A DNA stretch of 64,000 bases from Gymnopus androsaceus JB14 (GCA_009733575.1 ML769717.1:397-64396); one strand, 5' to 3'. Positions 22,155 through 33,822 are shown, numbered from the stretch's first letter. Program-made: numbers and translations. The notes: generated from the sequence alone by a model not told the origin.

Positions 22155-25100
22155 ATGGATCGAAAGAATCATCTCGGAAGTCGTCTTGTTGGATTCTTGA
22201 AGCCTAATAAAGACAAAAGTCGCAATGCAACACCTACCCCAAGCCGCGCTACAACTCTAGATCCTACTTCGGTTGCAAACTCTACAGCTGGGAATCATTC
22301 CACGCAAGATGTCGGAGCTACTGTTCTGGACACTCTTGATACTGCTCTGAAGGTTTTAAAGGAGGCATCAGTACCACTTCCACCTTTGCAGGCTGCTGTA
22401 GGTGGAATATGTGAATGTTTCAATATTTACAAGGTCTGATTGTCATCTTTCATATTGTTTTGATGGTTGACACAGTTATTTTTACAGAGTGTATCAGGAA
22501 ATACAGAGCAACTGCAAAGTTTGGCTGAGGATTTGACCTCCCGGACAGGATTTTTGAAGCCATACTTGTCTCCAGAGAACCTGGGCTCATCTAACCAAGC
22601 TGTCCAAGTTTTGATTGAGTAGGTCCCCAATAATTACTACAATAAAATTATGTGTTAAAACACTCTACAGTCATTTGAATACTATTAGCCAAGAGGTCAA
22701 ACAGCAACAGAGCAGAGGACTCTTTGAAAGAACAGTTCGGTCTGAACACATTACTGGAAGGATTCAAGAATTCAAAACCAAAGTTCAAGATGCATATGAG
22801 CAATGCAAGGTAAGATCTCTATCTCTGAAGCTACCTGCTTTTAGCTCATTGAATTTACAGCTTGAGGTTCTGTTTTCTGCAGAGAGAAACACTGCTGAAA
22901 TCCTAAAGGTGAGATTAGCAAAACCTGCTAGATTTACTAAATCATATACTATGAGAACAGGAATTTGCTCTGGGAAAAATGCAACACTCAACTCGGGCAT
23001 CTTATGATTCAGACATGGGTCTCAATCTCACTAGAAGGTTGTGCTGCCCAGGTACAAGGGAAACCATCCTTGCTGATATTGAGAAATGGGCAATGAGTTC
23101 TGAACTTGAAAGTATGCCATCAGTATATTGGATTTGGGGCATGGCTGGCATGGGCAAAAGCACAATTGCAATGTCAATCTGTGATATACTTAAGGAAAAA
23201 AAAGTTCTTGCTGGAACTTTCTTCTGCTCTAGGCAGCTTCCTGAATGCAGGGATTACCGACTAATTATCCCCACATTGGCGTACCAGCTGGCAAGCTTCT
23301 CTAAAACATTTGCCATGTCACTTGGGAGTGTTTTGAGTGGAAATCTTGATCCAGCTTCAAAGAAGCCAGATTATCAAGTCAAAGCACTCTTAATTGAGCC
23401 TTGGAAGGCAGTCATCAAGTCTGGAAATATGGTAGCACATATTCCACTTATAGTTATAGATGCTTTGGATGAATGTGAGGGTGTACATTCAGTCCTCAAA
23501 CCTCTCATATTGGCTATCCAGGAAAAGGAGTTTCCAGGACTGAGATTTCTGTTCACTAGCCGGCCAGAACAAGCAATTCAGCAGCTTATGCTCTCAGAGA
23601 GCCAACTGAAGACTGGGTCAATCCTTGAAGTAGGAAAAATTATTCTTCACGAGGTTGAAAAAAGTCAAGTAGAGAATGATATATTGACTTATGTCACTGA
23701 TGAGTTGGATGGCATATGCTCCTCAAAGGAGCAGCTGCAAAGGCTTACAACTCTTTCTGGAGCACTTTTCATTTATGCATCAACTGTGGTTAAATTTGTG
23801 AAGGAAGGAGACATTCTATCACGACAGAAGAAGAGGCTCAATGAATTTCTGGAAAAGACTGAAAACCTTGAGGATTTAGATCAACTTTATGTTGAAGTTA
23901 TTAAAAATGGCATTCCAAAAAAGAGGAGGTCTGGAGAAGCAGAGGAAGATTGGAATATCATGCATACAATCATTGCTGCAGGATGTCCAGTGACATGTGA
24001 TATTATAGCCAAGCTCTTGAAAATTGAAACAGACGTGGTGACACATCTGATGGAGAAACTGCAGGCAGTCTTCTACATTTCAACCCAAGATAGTTGTATT
24101 TATTCCTTTCATGCCTCTTTTCCTCAGTTTCTTGAAAGAGGGGAAGGTGTTGATGGGGCAACATATCAACCCAAGGCTCAACATCTGAAATTGACTAATG
24201 GATGTTTCAACATAATGGATGGATTGAGATTCAATATCTGTAACCTTCCTTCTTCATTCATAGCAGATAAGGATGTACCCAAGTTTGAAGAGAGAGTTAA
24301 AGAATGCATAGAAGAAGCCCTTCAATATTGCTGCCAGTTTTGGAGCTACCATTTCATCCAATGTGAAATCCTTGAGAAGGATGTTGAAAGATTGGAAAGA
24401 TTCCTGCAGGCAAAAGGAGTATTTTGGCTTGAAGCCATGAGTTTATTGGGCCTATTGTCACAATGTGGAGAAGCTATGGTTTCCACGATTGAGGTCAGTA
24501 AAACAGGCTCATATGATTGGTTTGGTAAAAGACTAACATATGGACAGAACTTGGTATATTCTGAATCTGCATCAAAAGTAAAGGCAATAATAAGGTACCT
24601 CCAGAATTTATTATTGCAATTTTCTAGTGGTGAAGTACAAGGGAGGACACCACATTTATACTTGAGTATAATGCCTCTTTGGTCAAATAGTGTAGGGTGT
24701 ATGCCTAAGTTAAAGAGTGTTATGAGGATGGAAAGGCTAGTACTGAATCAACCTGACAGTGTAGCGTTAAAGGAGCATGACAGTGAGGTCAATTCAGTGG
24801 CCTTTTCACCTGATGGAGCCAGGATTGTGTCTGGCTCTGGAGACAAAACAGTGAGGATTTGGGATGCTAATACTGGTGCTCAGATTGGTGATCCACTGCA
24901 TGGTCATGATCATTCAGTCAATTCAGTGGCCTTTTCACCTGATGGAACCAGGATTGTGTCTGGCTCGTTTGACAAAACAGTGAGGATCTGGGATGCTAAT
25001 ACTGGTGCTCAGATTGGTGATCCACTGCATGGTCACAATGAGCGGGTCAGATCAGTGGCCTTTTCACCTGATGGAACCAGGATTGTGTCTGGCTCTTTTG

Positions 25101-26032
25101 ACAAAACAGTGAGGATCTGGGATGCTAATACTGGTGCTCAGATTGGTGATCCACTGCATGGTCATGATGATTGGGTCACTTCAGTGGCCTTTTCACCTGA
25201 TGGAACCAGGATTGTGTCTGGCTCTCAAGACAAAACAGTGAGGATCTGGGATGCTAATACTGGTGCTCAGATTGGTAATCCACTGCATGGTCATGATGAT
25301 TGGGTCAGATCAGTGGCCTTTTCACCTGATGGAACCAGGGTTGTGTCTGGCTCTGATGACAGAACAGTGAGGATCTGGGATGCTAATACTGGTGTTCAGA
25401 TTGGTGATCCACTGCATGGTCATGATGATTGGGTCAGATCAGTGGCCTTTTCACCTGATGGAACTAGGATTGTGTCTGGCTCTGGAGACAAAACAGTGAG
25501 GATCTGGGATGCTAAAACTGGTGCTCAGATTGGTGATCCACTGCATGGTCATGATGATTGGGTCAGATCAGTGGCCTTTTCACCTGATGGAACCAGGATT
25601 GTGTCTGGCTCTGGAGACAAAACAGTGAGGATCTGGGATGCTAATACTGGTGCTCAGATTGGTAATCCACTGCATGGTCATGATGACTGGGTTGATTCAG
25701 TGGCATTTTCACCTGATGGAACCAGGATTGTGTCTGGCTCTGATGACAAAACAGTGAGGATCTGGGATGCTAATACTGGTGCTCAGATTGGTGATCCACT
25801 GCATGGTCATGATGATTGGGTCAATTCAGTGGCCTTTTCACCTGATGGAACCAGGATTGTGTCTGGCTCTGGAGACAAAACAGTGAGGATCTGGGACGCT
25901 AATACTGGTGCTCAGATTGGTGATCCACTACATGGTCATGATGATCACATTTATTCAGTGGCCTTTTCACCTGATGGCACTAGGATTGTGTCTGGCTCTT
26001 TTGACCAAAACAGTGAGGATCTGGGATGCTAA
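22155..26032 (+). CDS. NACHT-WD40 NLR (STAND) protein, frameshift-truncated
   Basis: Five exons with clean GT/AG introns: 22155-22433, 22488-22618, 22671-22809, 22861-22908, 22961-26032 (about 1222 codons). The N-terminus (about 200 residues, LPPLQAAVGGICECFNIYK) is the helical domain common in agaricomycete NLRs. NACHT follows, with Walker A GMAGMGKST near residue 260 and Walker B LIVIDALDEC near 362, then a winged-helix/helical region, then WD40 repeats from about residue 805. Ten repeats are in frame. An extra C near 26006 (GACCAAAACA instead of GACAAAACA) shifts the frame and gives a stop at 26030-26032. Fungal NLRs of this kind act in nonself recognition and programmed cell death. Start chosen as the first ATG in frame with the splice chain. 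Confidence 0.88.
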
Positions 26033-26590
26033 TACTGGAGCTCAGATTGGTGATCCATGGCATGGTCATGAACGTTGGGTTAATTCAGTGGCCTTTTCAC
26101 CTGATGGAACCAGGATTGTGTCTGGCTCTTTTGACAAAACAGTGAGGATCTGGGATGCTAATACTGGTGCTCAGATTGGTGATCCACTGCATGGTCATGA
26201 TGATCCAATCTATTCAGTGGCCTTTTCACCTGATGGAACCAGGATTGTGTCTGGCTCTTCTGATGAAACAGTGAGGATCTGGGATGCTAATACTGGTGCT
26301 CAGATTGGTGATCCACTGCATGGTCATGATAATTCAGTCAGTTCAGTGGGCTTTTCAACTGATGGAACCAGGATTGTGTCTGGCTCTTCTGACAAAACAG
26401 TGAGGATCTGGGATGCTAATATGGGTGCTCAGATTGGTGATTCACTGCATGGACATGATAATCCAATCTATTCAGTAGCCTTTTCACCTGATGGAAGCAG
26501 GATTGTGTCTGGGTCTGGAGACAAAACAGTGAGGATCTGGGATGCTAATCCCAGTGCTCACATTCTTGATCCACTGCATGGTCATGATGG
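24774..26590 (+). repeat. 129-bp WD40-coding tandem repeats, about 14 copies
   Basis: Each unit codes 43 residues (SVAFSPDGTRIVSGS, then DKTVRIWDANTGAQIG, DPLHGHD). Copies are nearly identical in DNA apart from a few codons: the two or three residues after GHD (DDW, HSV, NER, DDP) and the XDK position after SGS (GDK, FDK, QDK, DDR). This is the signature of unit exchange with diversification at a few surface positions, as in Podospora het-d/het-e/het-r. The array crosses the frameshift. Confidence 0.92.
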
Positions 26591-27074
26591 AACCAGAATT
26601 GTGTCTGGTTCTGAAGACAACATGGTGAGGATCTGGGATACCACTACTGGTGTTCAGCTGCAAGGTCATGACCATTTAGTCAGATATGCCACCAAAAATA
26701 TCATGTATGGGTCTATGCATACTACCCCACCCACCTTTGGAACCACTAGGGGTATCCCAATTAGTGTGGGCCATAAAGAACATTTCATCCCACAATCATT
26801 TCAAGGTGGATTCTTTTCTTCATGCAATCATTCATTTCTAATCTCAGTTTTAGCACACCATAACTGGTCTCTTTCCCGAAAAGGCTGGATCAAGTTTCCC
26901 AATTCCCCACTCAATGTTATTTGGATTCCTCCCCAGTTTCGCAAACTTTTATGGAGGCCCCAGAACACATGTATCATCTCCCGAAAGGGATACACCAAAT
27001 TATCATTTTTGGACTGTGTCTATGGAGAACATTGGAGCGATTGCATTGAGGACTCAGAGGTTTCTAGCCAATGA
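26033..27074 (+). pseudogene. Out-of-frame 3' part of the NLR gene
   Basis: In the +1 frame the sequence continues with four more WD40 units, a shortened fifth (HDGTRIVSGSEDNMVRIWD) and a C-terminal extension of about 130 residues (GWIKFPNSPLNVIWIPPQFR, LLWRPQNTCIIS, FLDCVYGEHWSDC), resembling the conserved tail after the propeller in agaricomycete NACHT-WD40 proteins. It ends at 27074. If the single extra base at about 26006 is a sequencing error, the gene would be one protein of about 1570 residues. Confidence 0.8.
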
Positions 27075-27189
27075 CTTCTTTGAATCAATTTCATTGTTAT
27101 CATTCCCTGTAAATGCCACTATATCTGCATTGTATAGTATTTCTGTTTAATGTTGTATACATACATCACTATAAGCAAATAACAACTTC

Positions 27190-27660
27190 AAGGATGGTAC
27201 ACTCCAGGCTGAGCAAAACAACTTGAATCAAATAAAGGACTCACATTCTCTCTTTGAGCACACATAGATGAGTATTTGGATAAAGTAGAGCCTGGCATAG
27301 ATTATGGCCACAATGAGGCATGCAATTTTTATGGTTGGGAACAGTGCATACTTTGAGTGAAATATCCATTATTCTCAGGTTATTCCTTTCAAGCTAAAGA
27401 TCCACTAGGACTTCCAAGGTAGGCAGACTCAAATATACACTGATGATTCACTGGGTGTGTGTATATAGGAAAAATTTACCTTGAGCTTCCATGATACCTA
27501 CACAATGGAAGTTTCCAACCCAGTAGCTCAGTTAGTATTAATAGCCTTTGAGGGTCCAGCCTCTTCACCACAATATTCATCATCTTGAGTGGAGCAAACA
27601 CCAGCTTCGCAAGCAACCAATTGACAGCATATTGGTCCTGTTGGACATTACATTGTAGAT
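27190..27660 (-). pseudogene. Fragment matching the sequence downstream of the F-box gene
   Basis: Homologous to 49600-49990: shared stretches include TATGGCCACAATGAGGCA, AAAGATCCACTAG, GGAAGTTTCCAACC and GACAGCATATTGGTCC. It covers the C-terminal end and downstream flank of the F-box gene. Sequence divergence is high and no frame is preserved. Confidence 0.65.
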
Positions 27661-28310
27661 TCTAGCTATGGAACATTTTTTCATGCTATCTACTTATTGT
27701 GTACTTGTATCCACAGCTGTTCTTGCAGTCTCTAATATTTGTTACAACTATATTTCTTATCTGAATCACATACAATATTCTTTATCATTTTCCTTCATTT
27801 ATCCTTATATTTCTCTTTATCTTATCTTTTCTAGACATATTGACACTTTTATTATCTTATAGTTACCATTATTACAATCACACCTCATGCTAGCATACTG
27901 GATTAGGCACTCATGATTTCATCACTTATTACTTACCATTGGCTACATCATAAGAGTTTGACAGAAGAAGGCTTGCTAGCAGTGAAGCAAGTAGACAAGT
28001 GTACACATTACTTAGAACAATCACACAGATCAATGAGGATGAAAGGACTACTTGTTACTGTACAGGATATATCCTAGACTTTATATACAATGATATGCCA
28101 ATTTTTCGGCTAAAGCTGAAACTGTAAAGAATTGATAGTCCTAGATTCTGTATTATACTCAATATAGTTATATTGAGAACTATAGTGAGCCCAAGCTGAT
28201 AGTTAAAGTCAATTGAGAGTCCATTGTACTCTAGAGATTGTACACATTAATGGTATCTCACTTAACTTTGTGAATGCATCTTGTTCAAAGTCCTATGCAT
28301 TGTATGGTGT
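27661..28310. other. AT-rich, possible old LTR remnant
   Basis: No gene. The part near 28015-28090 (CAATCACACAGATCAATGAG, then TATATACA) weakly resembles the copia LTR at 2870-2935, so an eroded solo LTR is possible. Confidence 0.35.
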
Positions 28311-28522
28311 TGTTTACGGATGGTGCCCAAGTGCCCATGCTGAAGTAGTATGATTGGGAGTTACTTACTAATCTGGGTCGGAGCAATGACCCCTTTAGCT
28401 CTTGTTGCTCCAAACCAGGTATGATACCCTCTTAACTTTTAGTCATGTACAACTAATTGAGCTCTTGTTGCTCCGAACCAGTTCTTCCAAATATATCTCA
28501 TTGAATCACACAACCGTTAACA
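28311..28522 (+). repeat. Copia 5' LTR (212 bp)
   Basis: Starts TGTTTACGGATGGTGCCC, ends CCGTTAACA. A CTCTTGTTGCTCC segment is duplicated inside it (about 28397 and 28463), absent from the 149-bp 3' LTR, so the LTRs have diverged since insertion. Confidence 0.9.
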
Positions 28523-28540
28523 GGTTATGGCCCCCGAGCT
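28523..28540 (+). other. Primer-binding site, initiator tRNA-Met half-molecule type
   Basis: GGTTATGGCCCCCGAGCT directly abuts the LTR. Like the site at 2791-2808 it is complementary to the anticodon arm rather than the 3' end of initiator tRNA-Met, as in Drosophila copia. Confidence 0.7.
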
Positions 28541-28656
28541 CTGAAAATCTGCGCATACACATATCATATATCGAGCTCACCAAACACTCTAAACCCAGGA
28601 AACCTTGTGACACATATAATGAATACCTAACTCCTTGAAACTCCCCTCACCAACTA

Positions 28657-29840
28657 TGACTGAAATCACAGATGATTCTGAGAAAGGCAATTGGAAGAAA
28701 ATCTTGCTTACCCCTATAAAGGAAAGCAAGGATGGTTCCAACAACTATGACAAATTCCATAGAAAATCCAAGCTTGAACTCAATGCTGTGGACTACTGGA
28801 GATATATTGATGGCCCAGATTACAAGCCACATCAGGAAAAATGGTCTGGGCCCAGGGCTGACTTTGGGTTGATCCACAATGACCTACAGAGACTTAAGGG
28901 AACCTAAGGAAACCTAGGTCCCCTAGGCCACCTAGGTTGCCTAGACTGCCTCAGTTTCTTTGAGGTCACATAGGTTGCCTAGGAGTTAGGGATAAACCTT
29001 GGGAATTTGAGGCAACCTGAGTAAACCTGAGTTAACCTGAGCTAACCTGAGGAGCCTGAGGTAACCTGAGATAGCCTAAGGTAGCCTGGGGTAGCCTGGA
29101 AGACCCAAGGTGACCAGGGTAGCCTAGGTTCCCTAGGTTATTGTAGGTTTAACCCATTTTTGCTGATGCACCAGTGATTCTTGCCCTCAGGACAAGCACA
29201 GAAGTCAATGTCCTCATGGAAGGTAACTGGGTAAAAGGCAAAACCCATGGTAATGAAGCAGCAGTTGCATTGGCCAAAGCATCAGCCAAAACTAGGCTAG
29301 ACAGTGATAAGAAAGCTCTTGCTGTTATAGTCAAAGCTGTCCCAACTCAGAAACTCTATGTTGTTGATAATCGTAAATCAGCCCATTCAGCATGGTTCAC
29401 CTTGAAGAACAAATACAAACCAACAAATTCCCTAGCTGCCATATCCCTTAAACAATAAATCATTGGCAATTCTTGCAAAGACACTGATGATCCTGCCTCA
29501 TGGTTAACCACCATGATTCAACTCTACAGTTGACTTTGCAATGTGGACCCTCTATTGATGCCTGATCCTGAGTTTGCAAAGCACCTTGCAACATTAATGA
29601 CTAGTGACAAAGACTGGTGCTACTGTCACAATCATCTTCATGATAAGATGAAGGAGGCTGAAGCAGCAGGTACTCCTTACAGCTCAAGGCAGGTTATACA
29701 ATGCCTTTGGAAAGAGGAAATCCACAAGGGGATATCTGCATCAACAATATCAGTTAATGCAAGCCTTGCTGGAAAGAAAGGGAAACAAACTAATAATCCT
29801 TTACCCAGTGCCCACTTGGCTAACTCCTCCTCCTCATCAG
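28657..29840 (+). pseudogene. Copia Gag, broken and interrupted by a repeat tract
   Basis: Starts MTEITDDSEKGNWKK and runs to about 28907, where a 250-bp repeat tract (28893-29150) breaks it. Gag homology resumes with LALRTSTEVNVLMEGNWV, AHSAWFTLKNKYKP, then after stops PEFAKHLATLMTSDKDWCYC. The last parts are on several frames. Gag would form the particle shell. The tract sits between parts that should be contiguous in this gag family. Confidence 0.8.
28893..29150. repeat. CCTGAGGTAACC-type short-period tract inside copia gag
   Basis: About 250 bp made of roughly 11-bp variants built around AGGTAGCCT, CCTGAGNTAAC and CCTAGGTNCC. It begins CCTAGG-rich, becomes CCTGAG-rich and returns to CCTAGG. 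It has no coding sense and separates two gag segments. Confidence 0.8.
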
Positions 29841-29866
29841 GTTGACAACAGCACCAAGTCTGAAGG

Positions 29867-30703
29867 ATGGATCAAAAGCCAAGACCATACCCAGGAGCAA
29901 ATGAGAAGAAGAAGATCTGTGGCAATGAGTTCTGTAGTTATCCAATCAGGCATACAATAGACAAGTGTTTTGCTTATAATGGTGGAAGTGCAGGAAAGTA
30001 TCCTGACTGGTATAAAAGATCAAGGAGGATTCACCTCTCCCCAGATACAAGGGCAGCAGACTGGAGGAAAGAGATGTTGAAGAAGACTGGTGCAAGTGCA
30101 AGAATGGCTGGACCAGAGGATGAGACTGAGGACCCCAGTCAAGATGCTGTGTTGGCTAACAATGACCAAGTGTTGGACAAGGAGTCAAATAGCCTCTTGA
30201 ACAGAATTGAAGGTGTGTTTGCATTCTTGACCAATGGCATTATAGACAAAGAATCTGTGGACTTGTCAGAAAAGGTCACAGTCAATGCCATAGCTCTAAA
30301 CACAAACGAGCCACAGGAGAACACAATAAACCATGATACTGGAGTGACACACCATATCTTCCAAGACCAAAAATTCTTCCACAACTACATCCTACTGAAT
30401 GAACTCCTTAAAGTGCATGGATTTGGTTCCAAACTGGCAGTGGAACATTATCTTGGATACCCTGTTGTCTTCCTTCATGTTGACAACGCACCTGAACTGG
30501 TATCCAGTGCTTTTGAAACCTACTGCAAGAAAGTTGGAATCAGCTACAACAGACCTGTGCCTGGTGCACACAAACAAAATGGGGTTGCAGAGCAGACTAT
30601 CCAAACCATTGAACAAATGATTCAAGCTATGTTGGTTGATGGAAACCTCTCTTACTGGTTTTGGCCATTTGCTGCCCTCTCTGGAGTTCATGTGAAGAAC
30701 TGA
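29867..30703 (+). pseudogene. Copia Gag end, protease and integrase, internally deleted
   Basis: A 278-residue frame holds a zinc-knuckle-like motif (CSYPIRHTIDKCF), then a degenerate protease motif (INHDTGVTHHIF where D-S/T-G is expected), and then jumps directly into integrase core sequence (FLHVDNAPELVSS, YNRPVPGAHKQNGVAE) containing the second Asp and the Glu region. Most of the protease, the GAG-pre-integrase HHCC finger and the first integrase Asp region are missing, so a deletion joins protease to mid-integrase without losing the frame. Confidence 0.8.
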
Positions 30704-31099
30704 ATCCCTCATTCTGCCATTGCCAATGAAACTAAAACCCCTTTTGAATGTATTATGCAGCGTCATGCGGACCTTCCACATCTATGGCCCTTCAGTGCAC
30801 TAGTCACTGCAAGGAAGCCAAACACAGAGAAAAAGCCAAAAATCCATGAGCGTGGTGAAGAAGGTTGATCCATTGGGTACACCAAGGACTCTAAGGGATA
30901 CCTAGTCTACTTCAGACCCACTGATCAATGTCCTCACCACCAACTCAGAACTCAAACTTGAATGCAAGGAACAAGATTTCCCTTCCATTTCCCAAACCCT
31001 CATACAAGCAGAGGCAGCCAATGCCGCTCTCACCCATCCCATCAATGATCCCAAAGCCAGAGATCCCTCCACCATACAGGAAGCACAGGCATCAATCTA

Positions 31100-31560
31100 C
31101 TGGACCTACTGGCTTGCTGCAATCTATGAGGAACTTGAGGTCATTGAAGGAGAAAGGCATCTATGGAGAAGTTGATGAGATACCTCAAGGGAGGACAGCT
31201 GTGGGCTCAAAATGGGTTTTGCACATCAAATGTGACAAGGAAGGCCTCATCACATGTTTCAAAGCCAGACTTGTTGCAAAAGAATTCACACAAATCCCTG
31301 GACAGGACTTCACCTACACATTTACTCCTGTCACCTGCTGGGAATCAATGCAAACTATCCTTGCCCTCACTGCTGGACACAACATGGAACTGCAACAAAT
31401 TGACATTGGAACCATGTACCTAAATGGTCCCCTTGATGAAGAGATCTATATGAAGAAACCTCACATTGCTGGATCAGGTTATTGGAGATTACAAAAAGGA
31501 CTATATGGACTGAAACAGTTGGGCAGACAATGGTGTTGAGAACTTAACTTGAGACTTGAA
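31100..31560 (+). pseudogene. Copia reverse transcriptase, N-terminal half
   Basis: Reads AVGSKWVLHIKCDKEG, ITCFKARLVAKEFTQIPG, MELQQIDIGTMYLNGPLDEE and LQKGLYGLKQLGRQW, the conserved RVT_2 order. A stop follows QWC at 31537-31539. The RVT_2 palm would copy element RNA to cDNA. Upstream, 30704-31100 carries an eroded pol linker. Confidence 0.85.
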
Positions 31561-31611
31561 TCAATTGGTTTCAAATGACTAGAGTCAGACTGGAGCATAT
31601 ACATCTGAGAA

Positions 31612-32665
31612 TTGGATGGAGAATGCACATGCATTACCACCAGTGTCAACAACATGCTCATTGCCTCCTCCTCTGTGAAGGAATTGGACTTAGTTATGGA
31701 CCAACTTACCTCACTATTCGAGATCACGAACAATGGTGAACCAACTTTTCACCTTGGTTGTGGCATCTCACAAGACCAAGCTGCACATTCTATCACAATT
31801 GACCAATATCAGTACACTCAATCCATCCTCCTCAAATTCAGGTATGAGAATTGCAATCCAGTACATACACCTATGGACCCAGGCAAATGTCTCTCCCCAC
31901 AAACAATGCCACTCTCACCTGACAAACAGAGAATGGTAGAAAGTTTTCCATATGGCACAGTTGTGGGGAAATATATGTATCTTTCCAACTGTTCCAGGCC
32001 TGACATCAGTTACACCATACAGGAACTAGCTGGATACATGGTCAATTTTGGTTCCTCACACATTGCTGCTGCTAAACATCTACTATGATACCTAAAAAGA
32101 AGCACCTCGCTACTCCCTCAACTTGGGAACAGCTAATATCACTTATCCTACTATTTGATCTCTATCCAACTCTGACTGGGGAATGGGAGATTCTCGTAAG
32201 TCTATATCCGGGTTCTTCATCATGATGGGTAACTCCCCTCTCTCGTGGAGCTCAAAGCAACAAGGCATGGTAGCTCTGTCATCTTGCAAAGCAGAGTACC
32301 TTGCGTCAACTCACTGTGCTTGCAAAATCTTATGGTTCAGAAATCTATTTGTGGAATTGGGCTTTCCCCAATGTTCCCCGACATCACTTTTTTGCAATAA
32401 TCAAGGTGCAATTGCCTGCACACACAACCCACTTGCTCACAGTAAAATGAAACATATATCCATTTGTGAACATTTTATTCGAGATTGTATCTTGAAATGC
32501 CAACTCAATGTAATCTATGTTTCAAACAAGATAACTTTGTGGACCTCCTCACTAAACCCCTTCACCGGATCTTACATTCACAATGGACTTCTATGCTTTG
32601 ACTGGATGCAGGACAAGGGGGGTGTTAACGGATGGTGCCCAAGCACCCATGCCGAAGTAGTATGA
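31612..32665 (+). pseudogene. Copia RT C-terminal half and RNase H, catalytic motif mutated
   Basis: Continues the RVT_2 domain. Where YVDDMLIAS is expected the sequence has SVNNMLIAS: both catalytic aspartates are asparagines (AAC AAC, each one G-to-A change from GAC). LFEITNNGEPTFHLG and MVESFPYGTVVGKYMYL follow, then stops near 32088, then the RNase H part (SISGFFIMMGNSPLSWSSK, KQQGMVALSSCKAEYLA, NNQGAIACTHNPLAHSKMKH). The RT cannot be active. Confidence 0.85.
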
Positions 32666-32771
32666 TTGGGAGCTACTTACTAATCTGGGTCGGAGCAATG
32701 ACCCCTTTAGCTCTCATTGCTCCAAACCAGTTCTTCCAAATATATCTCATTGAATCACACAACTGTTAACA
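32611..32771 (+). repeat. Polypurine tract and copia 3' LTR
   Basis: GGACAAGGGGGG (32611-32622) is the plus-strand priming tract; the LTR itself is 32623-32771, TGTTAACGGATGG to CTGTTAACA, followed by the GGTGT target duplication. Confidence 0.88.
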
Positions 32772-32776
32772 GGTGT

Positions 32777-33497
32777 AGCAAGTCAATCTCAGCAGATACC
32801 AAGTTGATGAGCAAGGCTATTCCAAGCCCACATATAACTATTACTAGTCTAGACAATCAAAAGACATACCCAAAGGATTGAAGTTCCTGAGGCAGCACTT
32901 GATGCGGCCCAATCAGTTGGTTATACAAAACTTATAATGTTACTCTGCTGTGATGAAAACTCTTGACTAGATGAAAGCTTGCCTAGGCAATCTTGTTGTG
33001 GAGTGTCCAGTAACTCCAGCCTGGAGTCAGCATGATTAATGGAAGCACTTCTGCAATGTCATAATATCTTGACCAAGATGATAAAAGCAACAGGATAATT
33101 CTACTCAACAACCTTGTTGAAGGGTTGTTGGCTCCTAACAACCCTAAGAACTCCAGCGCAACAGTAAGAGTCACATCAGTGTTGTAATGGGTCACAATAA
33201 GGTCACAATGCATAAGTCATATGGGTAAATCTACACAAGTGCATGTAATGGCAAAATAAGGGTTTAAGGAATAAGACATGTTGTGAGCCATGGACTATGT
33301 CCAGCTATCCCACTCCTACTAAGGATTTAGTTAAACCTCAAGCCTAGATTCAAGTTGTGGTTCCAGGTTGATCCACATGCTGCAGGTCAAACCCAGAGGC
33401 ATTTAACACTGCACATAGTAAGTCCATGTCTGGCATATAAAACAGTGAGTAAGTCTAGAATCATGCAAGCAAAGAAAAGCACACCTAAATACCATTG
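32777..33497. other. No gene seen
   Basis: Stop-rich, no motif or repeat recognised. Confidence 0.5.
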
Positions 33498-33609
33498 CAT
33501 CAGCAAAACCTGTATGGTTGATAAGGCATCTTAATACATTCTGGAGCAAGGGTACCAGCTCCAGAATGCTCCAGAGTGCTCCAGAGCAGTTTGATGGCTT
33601 TTTGAGTCC
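33498..33609. mobile_element. CATCAGC-family TIR element, left part only
   Basis: Begins CATCAGCAAAACCTGTATGG, the same terminus as at 9085 and 38077, and continues with the same CTCCAGAGTGCTCCAGAG core. The right end is missing: the sequence stops where the hAT-like element begins at 33610. Confidence 0.65.
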
Positions 33610-33822
33610 TAGTGTGTGGCTCGGGTTGGGTCGGGTTACGGGTATGTAAAATGTCAACCCGACCCGGACCCGGATAGTTGGGTCCGGGTTCCCGGCCTTC
33701 AAAAGTCGGGTTCGACTAACAAAATAATGATTTTGATTATAAGTGTAAGTACTGCATTAGATCCATTGACCATGTGTTCAATGATAGTTATACCATAGTT
33801 ATATGGCTATCTTTAAGCAATA

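Larger units (their letters stand above)
28311..32771 (+). mobile_element. Ty1/copia retrotransposon with both LTRs and target duplication
   Basis: 5' LTR 28311-28522 and 3' LTR 32623-32771 share TG...CA-type ends (TGTTTACGG/TGTTAACGG and GTTAACA). The flanking 5-bp duplication is GGTGT (28306-28310 and 32772-32776). A primer-binding site follows the 5' LTR and a purine tract (GGACAAGGGGGG, 32611-32622) precedes the 3' LTR. Gag, protease, integrase, RT and RNase H traces follow in Ty1/copia order. All are interrupted by stops, and protease-integrase sequence is deleted. The 5' LTR is longer because of an internal duplication of about 60 bp. Confidence 0.93.
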
